NCBI GenBank assembly: GCA_015143735.1
Contig: VKHC01000106.1
Coordinates: forward strand, 3,504 to 18,819
DNA length: 15,316 nt
From: Synura sp. LO234KE
Lineage: Eukaryota > Sar > Synurophyceae > Synurales > Mallomonadaceae
Direction of reading: 5' to 3'
Positions 1 through 10,237 of this stretch are shown here, one piece after another; the first letter of the stretch is position 1; each line of letters begins with the position of its first letter. Both the position numbers and the translations under genes were made by a program. The notes under the pieces were generated by a model, which saw nothing but the letters and a program-made list of their open reading frames with translations, ran no database searches and had not been told where the DNA came from.

Positions 1-3000
1 AGAGGGGCGAAATCCCCGCCTCCGCCTCCGCCTCGATCCCAGTCCCCGGAATCTCACAGCGGTGGTTACAGTTACACTCGAACATCCACTGTCATCGCCC
101 GCGAGTCCTCCGCGCCGCTGTACCTCTCCTCACCGGCGCCGTCTCTGGCCGCTCCTCCGCCCCTCTCTGGGTACGGCGCCCGTCTGCACTCAAGGTATGG
201 AGATGGAACGGACGAGGAGGTGGAGCGCGAGGAGCGCGTGTCTTATACATCTGAGTATCGGCGAGCGGACCGCCGGATGTACGCACCCGAGGTGTCCCAG
301 TCCTTGGGACCGCCCCCTCCCCCGCCTCCTGAGGAAGACCGTGACTATAGATACACCTCTGTCACAAGCGCCCCGGCCCTCTTGCAAGGGAAGCGGCCGC
401 ACAACCACCAGACGTGGTACGGGGTAGAGGAGGAGGAGGGCCGTGGATTAGTAGGCCACGGGATAGGACATGACCTCAACGCCGCGAGGTTGGAGCCGCG
501 GGGTCACGGTACATCCATGGCCGTCGACCGTCGAGCCCCACCGCCCACCGCCTCCGTGGTGGTTCCCTCTCGGGACGACCTCCTTGCAAGCCTGGCGCGA
601 CTATCCTCGAGTGCCCGGGGTGTACGGGTAGCCACGGCGATGGCGGGTGGTAGAGGGGGAGACTCGAGGTCGCCGAGGCGCGGCGGGGCTACGTCGCGCA
701 CCGCCAAGTTAGCGCAGCCCAAGCACGCTGTGAGCGGCGAGCCCGCCACCGCATCATCGGTGCAGCAGTGGGCAGCGATAAATCGAGCCGCGCAGAACAC
801 GTCTGATCTCAAGTTTGAGTTTGACCAATTGAACAAAGAGATCCGATCGTTGAAGTTATCCACACTGAAGCCCGATGGAGCAGTCAACAACAGGAAGTCC
901 GCAGAGGTCAAACGGTTGGAGCGCCGGGCGGTTCCGAACGAGCGGTCATCGCGTAGTGTATCGCCGTCGGGTAGGAGTGGAAGAGGGCGCGTCCAGGAGG
1001 TGGAGGAGCTCATGAAGACTCCGTGGCAGATTCTGGAGGATGGACAGCGACTTGCCCTGAGGGTTCGTCGCCGAAAATGACATATACAGTCGAGGTTGAC
1101 CATATGCACTTTCTCACCTTTTTCTGTATGTGTTGAACCGCATTTAGGCGAGGGAGCTGAGCCTTCGGGAAGAGGCCCTGGCAGCGAGGGAGGGGGTGCT
1201 AATGCTCAAGAGCGCGGGTGCCAATTCGACCATGTCCAACACCGGTCCGGTGGCCCTCCGGGATCCACGACCATCGGTCCCGACCGCAGAGGCTGAAACC
1301 AACACAGTGAGTGGAACTGTACCGTATTTGTAGCTCTGTCTCGATGCTTGATAATATACTTTACCTCTATGCGTCAGTTGGAGACCATGGACTCGCTTCA
1401 TCGCCATTGTCACAGTGAGCGGATGGCGCTAGAGCGAGAGTTGGATGTGCAAGGGGCCGAGGTGAAGAGGCTGCGGGAGCGCGAGCGGTCTCTACTGTCT
1501 CAGTTATCCATGACCGCCTCCATGCCCTCCCTCCCTCCTCCGGAACCTCCGAGCGAGGATCCCGCCCCGCCCCACGACTCAGGCGCTGCACCCCAGGAGC
1601 AGAAGATAAGGCCCGTGGGAGACGTGGAATTCTTGATTCGAGGATATCAGATTGAAAACGAGCGGTTGACTCGGTTGTTGAAAGGCAAAGAGGGGGAGGT
1701 GAAGCGAGCAAGAACAGCCTTCGAGGAAGAGCGCGTCCAATGGAACAAGGAGATCAACAAACTGCGCAATGCTCTGGTCGGAGATGCGTACCCCGAGTTC
1801 GAATTGCAGGAGCGAGGACCGCTGGTAAGCGATAACATGCAGCAGGCGAATACGACGGATGCTCCAGTCCACCAGGCGTCCAGCAGTACAAAGCTCAACT
1901 CTTCGACAGAGCTCAGCAAAGAGGCGGAACTGAAGCGGTTGAGGCTCGAGAACAGCAACATGTTCAATGAAATCAACCGACTGCGAAAGGTCTTGCGCCC
2001 AATCCAGTCCTCATGCGTAACGGCCACAGCTTCTGCCACGCGTATCGGTCTAACGGCAGAAGACGTGTACGGGCCTCGGGCTGTAGAGGTGGCCAGAGAG
2101 GAGGTGGAGGAACTGACCGAGCGGTTGGACAGTGAACGGCGGAGCCACGCTGAGGCTATCCGCGCGCTAGAAGACCGTCTGAAATTTTTCGCTGCCACTC
2201 AAGAGCTATTGTCCGTCAACGAGGCCGCGAAGCAGGAACTGCGTCAGGAGGTGGCTCTGTTGAGGCGAGAACTTGCTAAGACAGGCGGGGGAGGGAGAAG
2301 GCGGGGGGGCCAGGAGAGCGAACTCCCGGGGAGCGACTCGCCCAATGCGTCATTTTCAAGCGCCACTAGCAGAGCGAGTGCCCGGCCGCGGTCTGGCAAT
2401 AACCGGAGTGCGGCGGACATAAAGAGGATTCGGTGGGTCTATGGGTTTGCGGGTTCATAGGCAGAGTAGCGCATCATCACTGTCTGGATATTGACTCATA
2501 TTTGACTTCTCGTAAGGGAATTGGAGAAGGCCCTGCAACTCTCTCAAGAAAGGTGGACAAGGAAGAATCCTGACTCGGTGGCCGCACTGCTGCAGGCGGC
2601 ACAGTATACGGAGGCTATTGTGGGACAGGAACAGGCGGCAGACAAGCGGAAGATCGCGTCATTGCAGTCGCAGCTGGACGCGTTGGAGGCAACGCACGCG
2701 GTGGCCTTGTGGAGTATGCGACAGGTACCGAGATATTCAAACCGCCGCACCGCTGCAGTTTGTCAGCGAGTCGCTTAATCAACTTGGAATTAACTGGATT
2801 GCTGTCCCGCGTAGGAGCACGAGAAGCTACGGTTGCAATACGAAGATCGGATCGCGGCGCTAGAGGAGCGGCTACAGTCCACTCTCGAATCATCGCAAGC
2901 GGCGGTTACAAGCATTGCTGGGCGCGGTCAAGAATCTCTGTCTAGGACACGGTCCCATGGATTAGACATTCCCCCTAATCGGTAAGCAGAAAGCACGTCC

Positions 3001-4382
3001 AATGATAGGGTTATACTGAGTGATCACTGCACGCCTTGGTATCTGACGTATAATTAGGACTCGACGAGAGTACACCCCGGTAGTGGAGGAAATCAAAGAT
3101 AGAGTTGATGCCGCGGAGTCCGGGAACGGGGCGGGTGATGGTGACGCGGTGAAAACTCGAGAAGATGAGTCCAATAGAGTTATGCAAATCCATCGCAATG
3201 GATTATCGGACACGAAGGTCGACGAATCGGCCCTCGTCCATCGCCTCGAGGTGCGAGGAGAGTTACCCGTGCCCGCCGTCATCCGCCTCCCTTACTTTGT
3301 AGAACCAATCCGCGGTTTTACGCTCTGGCCTTCGATAACTTATCACCCACGGTCTCTTTACATATGAAGCGCGTCCAAGCAGAGTTGTTGCGGACGGCGG
3401 CAGAGTTGGGCCGTGAGAGAGCACGGGTGGAGACCATGCAAGGTACGCTGATCTGACGCCACCCCACCGTATGGCAGAATTGATTCTACATCGCGGGTTA
3501 AAGCGCCCTCGTTTGCACAAGGCATCGACTGACTCGTCTTGACGATGCTGCTTGCAAGGGCGATATATGTATATATGTGATTTTATAATGTGTGCTTCTG
3601 CTTCCCTTCCAGACGAGCTGAATAGGCTTAGGGCTGATGACCACAGCCACATGAACAAGCACAAGGATGAAGATGCCCAGAGGATATTTTTAAAGCAGAC
3701 GGAGCAATTGGTTGCTCAAGCCGATGAACGGTTGAATAAACAGCATCTGGAATGGCAGGATATGTTGAACCGTGAGCGGCAGGGATTCTTGAAGCGTCTG
3801 AGCGAAGAGCAGGAGTTGTGGACAAAGCGGTTAAAGCAAAGTGATGATCTAGTGTCTTCCTTACGCTCTGAAATACTTCAGCTGCAGCAATACTCGGGTC
3901 AAATGCAGATACAGTTGCAGAGTCCGCCGTCTCCCGAGGCCGTGCAGTTTGCGGTCGGTGCCTCGTAAATACAGCGAATGCTTGAGCGTCTGCATGAAAC
4001 ACTGTTGCATGGGTTGGTCTTTCAGGCCATGGAGCGGCAAATCAAGTCCTTGGAGCTGCGGCTTGGAAGGAGGGAGGTGGAGGTACAGAGTGCAGTCGAG
4101 GAGACCCGGGCGGCTGGGAGGCTAGAGCGCGCGAGACTCCAGGCTATGCATGCACAGGTCTCGTCCCCTCTTTTCGTATTTGATTGGAGAGAATCCAAGC
4201 TCGTTGTGTTCATTCTTCTCCCCTTCCTTTCCCTGATAATCGCTCTTCACAATCAGGAGTTGCGCGAGAAGGATGAGCAACTGTTGAGGTTCCAAGAAGA
4301 CCTCCAGAGGCTCGTCATCGCCCTACGACAGACTACCCACGGTGGACTGACGACCTCCGTTGCAAATACTGAAAAGCCTTAA
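1..4382 (+). CDS. CEP162: CEP162-like centriole/transition-zone coiled-coil protein, 10 exons, 5' partial
   Basis: Exons I infer: 1-1062, 1148-1306, 1378-2432, 2517-2724, 2815-2981, 3058-3250, 3370-3442, 3613-3953, 4026-4157, 4257-4382. They join in frame to 1171 residues ending in TAA; frame 1 is open from base 1, so the true start lies upstream. Residues 1-340 are Pro/Arg/Ser-rich and disordered, with polyproline near 5-10 and 99-106. Long coiled coils follow from about residue 345 to the end. Residues 760-785 (ELEKALQLSQERW, then NPDSVAALLQAA) and the C-terminal ELREKDEQLLRFQEDL segment match what I know of CEP162, where a HPNS-type motif follows a coiled coil and the protein ends in a similar helix. 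CEP162 binds axonemal microtubules at distal centriole ends and promotes transition-zone assembly. Human CEP162 is about 1400 residues, so most of the gene is here. The exon structure and coiled coil are clear; the family name is by recognition only. Confidence 0.78.
3954..4025 (+). other. Intron 8 of the CEP162-like gene, weak GTCGGT donor
   Basis: Splicing 3953 to 4026 joins EAVQFA to AMERQIKSLELRL in phase 0 and keeps the helix going. Without splicing the frame stops at TAA 3966-3968. A better-looking donor, GTAAAT at 3965, would give a wrong frame downstream. The acceptor TCTTTCAG is good. Intron 1 (1063-1147) has a similarly weak donor, GTTCGT. Confidence 0.65.
4158..4256 (+). other. Intron 9 of the CEP162-like gene, in frame and stop-free
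   Basis: CAG|GTCTCG donor and AATCAG acceptor remove 99 bases and join LQAMHAQ to ELREKDEQLL, giving an unbroken charged coiled coil. The intron length is a multiple of three and it has no in-frame stop. If retained it would add 33 residues, including a strongly hydrophobic run (LVVFILLPFLSLIIAL). The pyrimidine-rich tract before the acceptor explains the hydrophobic codons, so I call it an intron rather than coding sequence. Confidence 0.7.
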
Positions 4383-4509
4383 AATGAGACACATTCTTGT
4401 CCTCGTTTACCATGTGATAGAGTAACTTGTACCTTTAGCTCCTATACTTCAGGATATACTCGCGCGGTACTTTCGTACCTCTCCGTCCAGGTTTGGTAAG
4501 TTGTGGATA

Positions 4510-4660
4510 TATACTAAATCCGTGCACGTTAACCAAAAACTAGCAGTTTCTCGAAAATCATTAATTATACTAAATGCGTGCACGTTAACCAAAAACTAGC
4601 AGTTAAGTTAATCAGATTTAGAAAAAAAAACAAAAACTAGCAGTTTCCCGAAAATCATTT
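4510..4660 (+). repeat. Tandem repeat, 56-bp unit, about two and a half copies
   Basis: TATACTAAATSCGTGCACGT is found at 4510 and again at 4566, each followed by AACCAAAAACTAGCAGTT. A third, partial copy (CAAAAACTAGCAGTTT) starts at 4631 after an A-rich run. Copies 1 and 3 continue into TCYCGAAAATCATT. The last copy runs straight into the family A repeat, whose other copies also begin with a CGAAAATC box, so this array probably arose at the edge of that element. It starts about 130 bases after the stop codon of the CEP162-like gene. Confidence 0.85.
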
Positions 4661-5070
4661 ACTTACAATAAATAGACAAAAGGCACGAAGAATGTCTCAT
4701 AATCAAGAGCCCCTTTTCGCGTGCCAACTTGCAATTCTGTAAAAATTAACAAATTACTGTGACCGAGTGGGGGAGGAGGAGAACGCCCCACCCGTTAGCC
4801 AAGGAAAGTCCTCCCCAGAGGATGATTAGTACTAACAATGTTCCCAGCTAGATGAAAGGGGACGAGAGTACCATCCCCGAGGGAGGACATTCCTACCACT
4901 GAACAAGTACCACGGACGACATCCCCGTAGCTATGCGGGATTACGACTGTCCTTACAAGCCGAGTGATAGTAACAGGGACATGATAGCATAATAATTGAG
5001 AAAGAAGCCCACCACGCCGACCGCGACCATAATATAGGAAAAAGACCTCCAGGCAGAGAACAAATACCAA
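4640..5070 (+). repeat. Dispersed repeat family A, copy 1 (forward)
   Basis: This non-coding repeat starts at a CCCGAAAATC box (4648) and has GTGACCGAGTGGGGG at about 4758, then AAAGTCCTCCCCAG, GATTAGTAC and CCCAGCTAGAT. The reverse complement of 12560-13000 follows it block for block. By eye, 4758-4855 against 12808-12910 agrees at about four bases in five. The 4670-4735 part (GACAAAAGGCAC, GAATGTCT, AAGAGCCCC, ACTTGCAA) also matches. Similarity fades after about 4905. The minus-strand open frame at 4795-5070 is not shared between copies, so I do not call it a gene. Confidence 0.8.
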
Positions 5071-5447
5071 AAGAATTCCATACGTTTCAGCAGCATTTGG
5101 GGCGGTTCTCCCGGCGGAAGACTTCGCAGGAGCGAGTACTCCTCGTGAGCCCTTAAGGTATAAATCTAATCAAGCAGCGATGTGAGGGATGACACAATGC
5201 CACCGGAAATTGCCGTCTCTCAGGCGCGTCGGCAGCCGGAGTCGCACAAGCGTTTACCCCCGGCGAAGTCTGGTAACTCGGCAAATAGGGGTGGAAAATT
5301 GCATAAGATTGGTGGGGAGTGTGCGGAACGGAAATACTTGAACACTGGAGAGGGATGGGGAGCGGTCAACAACGTTTCCACCGCAGTCAGAAAGTTTGAC
5401 AACAACGAGTTGGTGATCGAGGGCCATAGGACGGGCTACCCAAAGTC
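5071..5447. other. No supported gene between repeat A1 and decayed B1
   Basis: This GC-rich stretch has overlapping open frames on both strands, including an 89-codon plus-strand ORF at 5182-5451 starting at a non-ATG codon. I recognise none, and no counterpart is visible in the other copies of the repeat system. In copy 2 the same interval between B and A is only about 60-100 bases long, so this may be an insertion or the diverged tail of B1. Confidence 0.4.
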
Positions 5448-6130
5448 CTAGAAGATACTTTCGATGCGATCGGTTTGTTCTAGAGAAAAGAAGTTCAAGA
5501 TCTCTCGAAAGCGCTCCGCGGGATCCACAGCGATGGCTTTGAGATGGGGGAGCCATGTTTGCGTCATTGGACAAGCTGGTTTAAAGATGAGCAGGACATG
5601 AACTCGCCTCACATGGTTTAGAAGACATGCTGGACAGATCCCTAACTCCACAGTTAGCCACTCCTTCTGCAATGCGATTGTTGTCGCCTCCACGCGAAAG
5701 TAAGAGCGGATGCGCCGGTCTCCGGTAACGTAGAAAACTTTGTCGGGGCAAGGCTTTGTTGGGCTTCATATTGCTGTGGTAACCCAAACGGCGAAGAATC
5801 TTTAACCTCAAAGAGACTAAAGAGTTTCTCCAGAAGCTCGATCTCTCCACTATCCATTAAGTCTGATATAGCATTTCCAGCGAGATATGGGAATAGCAAC
5901 AATATTGCTGTTCATCGTTCCCCAGTCCCACATGACTGCTTTCTACTGAGGTACTGCATATCATTGTCCAACGACAGCTGAGTTCGCCTCTGCTAATTAT
6001 TGAGATATTCTACATTTTCGCCAACACCAAAGAGCTGGTGTGAATTGAAGCACAGAACTTTCTCATGATGCATTTCTGTAGGCTGCCGAGCTTCAACATA
6101 TTTGCCAAATGCAAAAAATCGAGCCGAGGT
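5448..6130 (-). pseudogene. Decayed coding repeat family B, copy 1
   Basis: Read on the minus strand, three homologous blocks appear in shifted frames. NSHQLFGVGENVEYLNN lies at about 5998-6048, then PYLAGNAISDLMDSGEIELL (followed by a PFGLPQQY block) within 5654-5902. The last block runs from VEATTIALQKEWL to DPAERF and LEQTDRIESIF, ending at 5448. The same blocks in the same order occur in B2 and B3. The frame changes at about 5690 and about 5900-5990, and stops break the upstream part, so it cannot make one protein. The N-terminal YSxVF block of the other copies is not visible here. I do not recognise the family; a transposon-encoded protein is one inference, a multicopy host gene another. 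Confidence 0.65.
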
Positions 6131-6365
6131 GACGTAAAGCAAAATTTTCTAGATCCACCCCGAATCTAGTGGTCTTTTAGCAAATTCTGAGGCAAACTAC
6201 TCAGAAGCCGAGTAATTAACAAACATGAGGATTGATATCACACACTCTTCAGCGATGGGTGAGAACAAATGAAAAAGATGTTATCAAGCGAGCTATTTTC
6301 TTAGATATGTTTTGGTACAGTCTCCCAAAACACGTCTTAAAAACTATCAAAGACTAGCAGGCTCA
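6131..6365 (-). repeat. 5' flank of B1, shared with the 5' flank of B2
   Basis: The reverse complement has GACTGTACCAAAACATATCTAAG at 6300-6322. This differs at one position from 11254-11276 upstream of B2. Next comes the imperfect palindrome TTACTCGGCTTCTGAGTAG at 6197-6215, matching 11284-11302, and then a shared AGAATTYGCC-type segment. Between these two anchors copy 1 has about 80 more bases than copy 2, either an insertion here or a deletion there. Confidence 0.7.
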
Positions 6366-6777
6366 GCACACTCAAACAACTCTCGCTTGATAGCAACTTC
6401 TTTTCCCTTTGTCCTTACTCATCGTTGGAGAATGTATGATATCAGGGCCGTCGTACTACTATTAGAATAAATACTTTTCAGGATATCTGGTAGATAGCTC
6501 GGTAAATGGTTTACTAAGCCGATTCTATGAAGTATGTCGATCATGATCTACCGAATAGAATGAGCTCAAGATGAAAATAATTAAAAGAGATTCCATGAGT
6601 AGTGTTTCTTGTGGTTCTTCTTGTCGGATCGCAGATGCAACACAATAAGAACCGTTGGAAACACGTTCACTATTTAATGAGAATATTGTAAAACAAATGC
6701 TGTACACTGCACAGAACTTACTGCCTTGACTATGTCTCTCATCAGTGGGTAAATAGTTTTACTTAATAGTGTCGGTG
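6366..6777. other. AT-rich intergenic stretch, nothing recognised
   Basis: The only open frame, 60 codons on the minus strand (6525-6707), has no visible homology in the window. GTTGGAAACACGTTCACTATTTA near 6654 resembles GTTGGAAACACTATTTAC near 7789, so some of this may belong with the adjacent TIR element. Confidence 0.4.
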
Positions 6778-7898
6778 TAGAGTAACCGTAGATAGAATTC
6801 TATTTACGAATTCTAAGGACGGGCTACGCGCTCCGAAAATAGATATGGTTCTTTAGGACGGAGCTCTATAGAAGGTTCTCGAAAGAGTATTTCTAAAGAA
6901 GTATTCTACAGAGTGGTTGTACATAGTTAATTCGATAGAGTTCTTCTGTCCACAATCCTCTGTCCACTACGAGGCACTACTATATTCTACTGCATGATCC
7001 GCCTTACATGCCTTCCCACTGGGGCCATCATCTGAGACGCTATTGCTAAGAGAAATTATTTTTGAAAATTTGCATTAGCACAATTCTTGTTTTCATCCGC
7101 TAGGTTTTAGGTCTCCCAGATCTTCAAGAACTTATGCGCTTGTTTAAAGTAAGTATGTACAGCCTTACCGACTTTTACCCAGTGTTCTAAATAAACTCTG
7201 GTTTCCCCATGAGTATTATTTTTTGAGACAAATAGTTAACAAGATTCTTTACTCCTTTCCTTCTTTCTCCTAATATTCTTCTACACACCACATCTCCTTC
7301 ATTCTCCACCGTTCTCAGTCAACTTGAACATTTTGCGCTCGAGTTAGTTAGGTTTTCTCCACTATAAAATGTTTTATTTCCGTATAAGCGGGCATAATAT
7401 GAATTTCTACGATGTAAACTCTGGCAGCAGGTTCCTATAATATTCGTATTTCCTCATTATTAGTTGACTTTCGCTCTGATATTTTTAATGCGGGTGGAAT
7501 ATTATTTCTTCTAAAACAAAATTTTTGTTACCCCCCTCTACTTAGTGTTACCGCCCTTAAATTCCAGCATCCCAAAAAATTTCTCCGTTAACTCTTGAAT
7601 TTATTGAAAATTATTTTGTACATTCTTTCGGCTCGATTATGATCACATATTACTGAAGAGTTTCCGTCACTTCTGGTTGATTTCTCTTTTATATCAGGTG
7701 TACCATATTCACGTCATCTGATTTTCTCTCAGGGACCACAATAATAACTATACACAAGTTTAAACCACTTTTCATGTTTCAAAAAACGTTGGAAACACTA
7801 TTTACGGTACTCATGACCGTCATTGCAATTCTAACTTTCTATTTTCGGTTACCCTTAATCTTAAATATATAGGAAATATTCTATTTACGGTTACTCTA
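6778..7898. mobile_element. Putative non-autonomous DNA transposon (MITE-like), 1.1 kb
   Basis: The ends form an inverted repeat. TA+GAGTAACCGTARATAGAAT starts at 6778, and its reverse complement ends at 7898 with one mismatch in 21 bases. Both ends abut TA, which fits a TA target-site duplication as made by Tc1/mariner-type transposases. Near the right end the motif CTATTTWCGG occurs three times, at 7798, 7839 and 7881, spaced 41 and 42 bases, like subterminal transposase-binding repeats. The interior is AT-rich and no open frame longer than 60 codons is seen, so any transposase would come from elsewhere. The superfamily is inferred from the TA ends only. Confidence 0.6.
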
Positions 7899-8507
7899 AG
7901 CAGTACAGAGTCGATTCTAAAAAACGTTATTTAGTCCACCGGTCCGTGGACACAATAATTCGCCATACTGCTATCGTCGTGTTCGTCCTACCCCGTTTGA
8001 TGATAAATTTGCTTACTCATTTTATTTAAGATAGAATTTAAAAATCTAAAATTTAACGTTTGTGATTAGTCGAATATACTTGAAGCTATAAATTAGATTA
8101 TGGATTGACAGGTTCAGTTTTCACGGCGACTGATTTTGGTAGCGGAGTTACGATAATATCTTGCGGACCTACATTGAAAAATTGGTCAATTCTCGGATAG
8201 AAGTATCGGTGGAGCTGAATTTTAAAAGCAGTTATCGAAATAGACAATTAGGGATGACTTCAAAATTTAATTCCCATTACCGGCGAGAAAACGTGTTCTT
8301 GTGAACCAAAGTCAGAAAAAAGGACGATTTGAACACCAGCAAAACTACATATATAAACAGATATTAGCATTATCCCTCTTCTGAAGCGAGGATTCGCAGG
8401 GTTAAAATAATTGCTCATGATGAATTGTAAAAAGCACAGACTCTAATAGCACGTTGTGGATCGCAAATAAATAATTTTAATTTCAATTGTAGTGAAGCAA
8501 CTTAGTA
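7899..8507. other. AT-rich upstream region of the two-exon gene
   Basis: No open frame or repeat copy is visible. It borders the TIR element on the left and the start codon at 8508 on the right, so it probably holds the promoter and 5' UTR of the downstream gene. Confidence 0.45.
8350..8357 (+). promoter_or_regulatory. Possible TATA box (TATATAAA)
   Basis: TATATAAA lies about 150 bases upstream of the 8508 ATG. In sequence this AT-rich such a match can occur by chance, and the transcription start is unknown. Confidence 0.2.
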
Positions 8508-10237
8508 ATGAAAATTAACGTCGCTAAAAACAATTTTCTCTCTTCTATATTAAGTGCTGATGGAGTCATCGGGAGCAAGTCCAGATGGTGGGCTGGATCC
8601 AAAGAATTTGATTTTGCAGTATCTGCCGAAGGTGGATTTAAGGTAAAATTGTCTTATGCTTATCTAATTCAATTATTCGTTCTTTTATTTGTCATTAGAC
8701 CGAAGATGAGAGGACAATAAGAATTATTGAGGATCGCATGAAGCGAATGTTGGAAGAATTGAGTTCACCTTCGACTTATAAGAAAAAGGCTCTAAATAGC
8801 TCGGAATCTGTTGAACGGGGACTAAATTTCATTTTGTCTCTTGCCATGGATGAGGAAAATTTTAAAACTTTCGGCTCTGACGTATTTCTTACATTTTACG
8901 ATGTGGCTACCACAGCGGAGGAACCTTTGCGCAAGTTTGCATTATTACGAACTGAAGTGGTCGCACAAATGTGGCTTCAACATTATCCTACCCTATCGAA
9001 TAATGATGGTGGAGGTAAGAAGAAAAATCCTCCTGCCGATGAGGTTTTAGATTTCGTTATGGGTATTTACGCGTTGGAACGTGTTGGTATTGGACATAAT
9101 TCGAAAGAGGAAGTCAGAAATGTGGCCAAGGGATATAATCTCAGAGATTTCTTCGACATAGACCCACTTTTATTCCAGGTCAGTCCTAGTAGCTACTCCA
9201 AGCCTCCACTAGATTACCGCGAGTACACGCAAGTACTTACCTACAGTTTCTATGCGGAGAAGACAGGCATAAATATACAAACTAATCTGAAGGCGGTTCT
9301 CCAGCTCCTCCCGCTGTACCGACCGTACAAGATCTTCAGCGGCTTCAGCTACGACGACGAAATATTTGACACCTTTGCAGATCAACTTACGATGGTGTTC
9401 AATGTGGTTCATGTCTTGTCCAATTATGGTGAATTGCAGCTATCTTCGAGCCTGTTGCCGCTTGAAACTGCCTTCTTGCTAGATGAGAACAATATTGAGC
9501 TTTCGCTGAAATTTAACGACGTGCATTTGGTCGGCGAGATATGCCATTGTTTGAGGGTGCTCGGAGTCCCTCTCACATCAGGTTTACTGGTGAAAGCGCT
9601 CGATTTTCTCACAGGCTCACAGAGTCTCGATGGAAGCTGGCCTGCACGAGACCAAGCGGAGGACCCGTACTTCAAGTATCATGCCACAATGTGTGCGATA
9701 TCCGCCTTGAACCCGCAGCGGTTTAGAGGATACGGTCCGTCGGAGCCAAGCATATATGCCGCCCTCGTTGACATTTCTCTGAAGACCAGGGATACTGTTT
9801 CTTCGAACAAATCCACGTTAACTACTGCTTCGAAAAACGTGGATAATGACAGCAAGAAAGTGAATTCGTATTTGTCCTTTGTTGATAAGCAAGTACCGTC
9901 ACTCGAACAATACGAGAAGCTTCGAGACTTATATGATTCCAAAACCATGGCAGTAAGTAATGAGTTGTGCTTTCTAGCGGAGCCATATGGCGAGGATAGG
10001 CTGAGCAGCTTATTGGCGAGGGCACGACAAATCCGCCTGGCCGGACAATCGAGCGGTAGTTTGAAACGGAAGGGTGGTAGTGGGATAGATGGTGGAGGTG
10101 GAGGGGGGTTCATGGTGGCTGGACTGCGGTCTGTTCATAGTAGAGGAGCAGAAGGACAGCGAAAGAAGAAAAGGGGCGCAAGTAGTCGGAGGGAAGAGGA
10201 TCTGGATGCGGAATGGAAGCCGGGAAGCGTCGCTTGA
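8508..10237 (+). CDS. Two-exon protein with QxxDGSW motif, putative alpha/alpha-toroid fold, function unknown
   Basis: Exon 1 is 8508-8642 and exon 2 is 8699-10237. The 56-base intron has a GTAAAA donor and TCATTAG acceptor and joins EGGFK to TEDERTI in phase 0. An in-frame TGA at 8493 makes ATG 8508 the first possible start. The product is 557 residues. Residues 353-359 read QSLDGSW, the QW motif of helical-toroid proteins (terpene cyclase and prenyltransferase-type repeats), and DPYFKYHATM follows at 367-376. No catalytic DxDD or DDxxD is obvious, so enzyme activity is not supported. The layout (a FKTFGSD...FY block, a DEVLDFVMGIYALER block, then QxxDGSW and a Y-H-A-T block) recalls an uncharacterised family I have seen in bacteria and protists. 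The tail from about residue 490 is Gly-rich, then basic (KKKR), disordered and possibly a nuclear-localisation signal. Confidence 0.85.
8643..8698 (+). other. Intron of the QxxDGSW gene
   Basis: GTAAAA...TCATTAG, 56 bases, phase 0, with a T-rich tract before the acceptor. Read through, exon 1 would continue as a hydrophobic run and stop at 8718-8720. Splicing opens the 513-codon second exon. Confidence 0.85.

Noticed and set aside
1144-2198. Long minus-strand open frames opposite the CEP162-like gene
   Set aside because: They mirror the codon bias of the GC-rich plus-strand exons and look Ser/Arg-rich, typical of antisense shadows.
4758-4769. GTGACCGAGTGG, similar to a tRNA A box, which would suggest a tRNA-derived SINE
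   Set aside because: No B box at the right distance and no cloverleaf was found; GACTCGAGTCC at about 12517 is B-box-like but not paired with an A box in the same orientation.
5182-5451. 89-codon plus-strand open frame between A1 and B1
   Set aside because: It starts at a non-ATG codon, overlaps open frames on the other strand, has no recognised motif and no copy in the related units.
9952-9976. GTAAGT...TTTCTAG inside exon 2 of the QxxDGSW gene, resembling an intron
   Set aside because: At 25 bases it is too short for ordinary splicing, and removing it would break an intact reading frame.
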